From NCBI GenBank assembly GCA_014384665.1, contig JACNFI010000099.1, forward strand, positions 1 through 5,435: a stretch of 5,435 nt of DNA. Direction: 5' to 3'. This document shows, piece by piece, positions 5,363-5,435 of this stretch. A program made the translations under genes and the position numbers. Within the stretch, counting starts at the first letter, position 1; each line of letters begins with the position of its first letter. The DNA comes from Candidatus Cloacimonadota bacterium (GTDB lineage Bacteria > Cloacimonadota > Cloacimonadia > JGIOTU-2). The notes beneath the pieces were generated by a model. The model saw only the letters and a program-made list of their open reading frames with translations, ran no database searches and had not been told where the DNA came from.

Positions 5363-5435
5363 TCGTTTCAATGCTTTGTGGTTAGAAAGGATTTTCAAGG
5401 GAAAAAAATACTCATCTCAAACAGTGACAAAAATG
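5363..5435. other. Right edge, no feature seen
   Basis: The last 73 bases contain no recognisable gene, hairpin or promoter. A GTG at 5423 and an ATG at the very last bases are open to the edge but too short to judge, and no good ribosome-binding site precedes them at the right distance. Confidence 0.5.

Overview
The window is AT-rich and carries three complete genes, all on the + strand, set among palindromic repeats. The best clue to the host is the middle gene. It is an exported C10-family cysteine peptidase that ends in a type IX secretion (T9SS, 'Por secretion tail') sorting domain with NYPNPF, KIYNLKGQLV and SNGVYFYQL motifs. A promoter matching the Bacteroidota consensus (TTG, then TAnnTTTG) precedes the third gene. 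Together these point to the Fibrobacterota-Chlorobiota-Bacteroidota (FCB) superphylum. A TrmB-type regulator together with many small palindromes would fit an uncultured lineage such as Cloacimonadota, but that placement is inference.

Layout. Bases 1-250 are leader or intergenic DNA holding a 12-bp inverted repeat with an internal direct repeat (27-83), a possible promoter (102-133), and a hairpin flanked by two near-identical 14-bp direct repeats (163-211). An open frame running in from the left edge stops at 162 and may be the tail of an upstream gene. Bases 251-1384 encode a periplasmic adaptor (membrane fusion protein) of a MacA/HlyD-like exporter. Thirty bases later, 1415-3961 encode the 848-residue peptidase, and a strong intrinsic terminator (3982-4014) closes this two-gene unit. 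Bases 4015-4243 hold nothing assignable. A promoter (4244-4271) and an overlapping 28-bp palindrome (4267-4294) lead into a TrmB-family transcription factor (4309-5127). The last 308 bases are a run of nested palindromes and contain no convincing gene.

How the parts may work together. The adaptor and peptidase are probably co-transcribed, but the adaptor's permease and ATPase are not in the window, so its cargo is unknown. The peptidase should leave the cytoplasm by Sec and cross the outer membrane by T9SS, not by the adaptor. The TrmB-like protein probably represses its own promoter through the palindrome. No similar palindrome was found before the adaptor gene, so control of the exporter-peptidase unit by this regulator is not supported.

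The observations most worth checking are a 7-bp tandem repeat inside the peptidase sorting domain that could switch secretion by frameshift, a 56-nt palindrome of palindromes at 5307-5362 with compensating GG/CC changes, and related palindromes found both between genes and inside the peptidase gene. No complete new defence or mobile system is evident.
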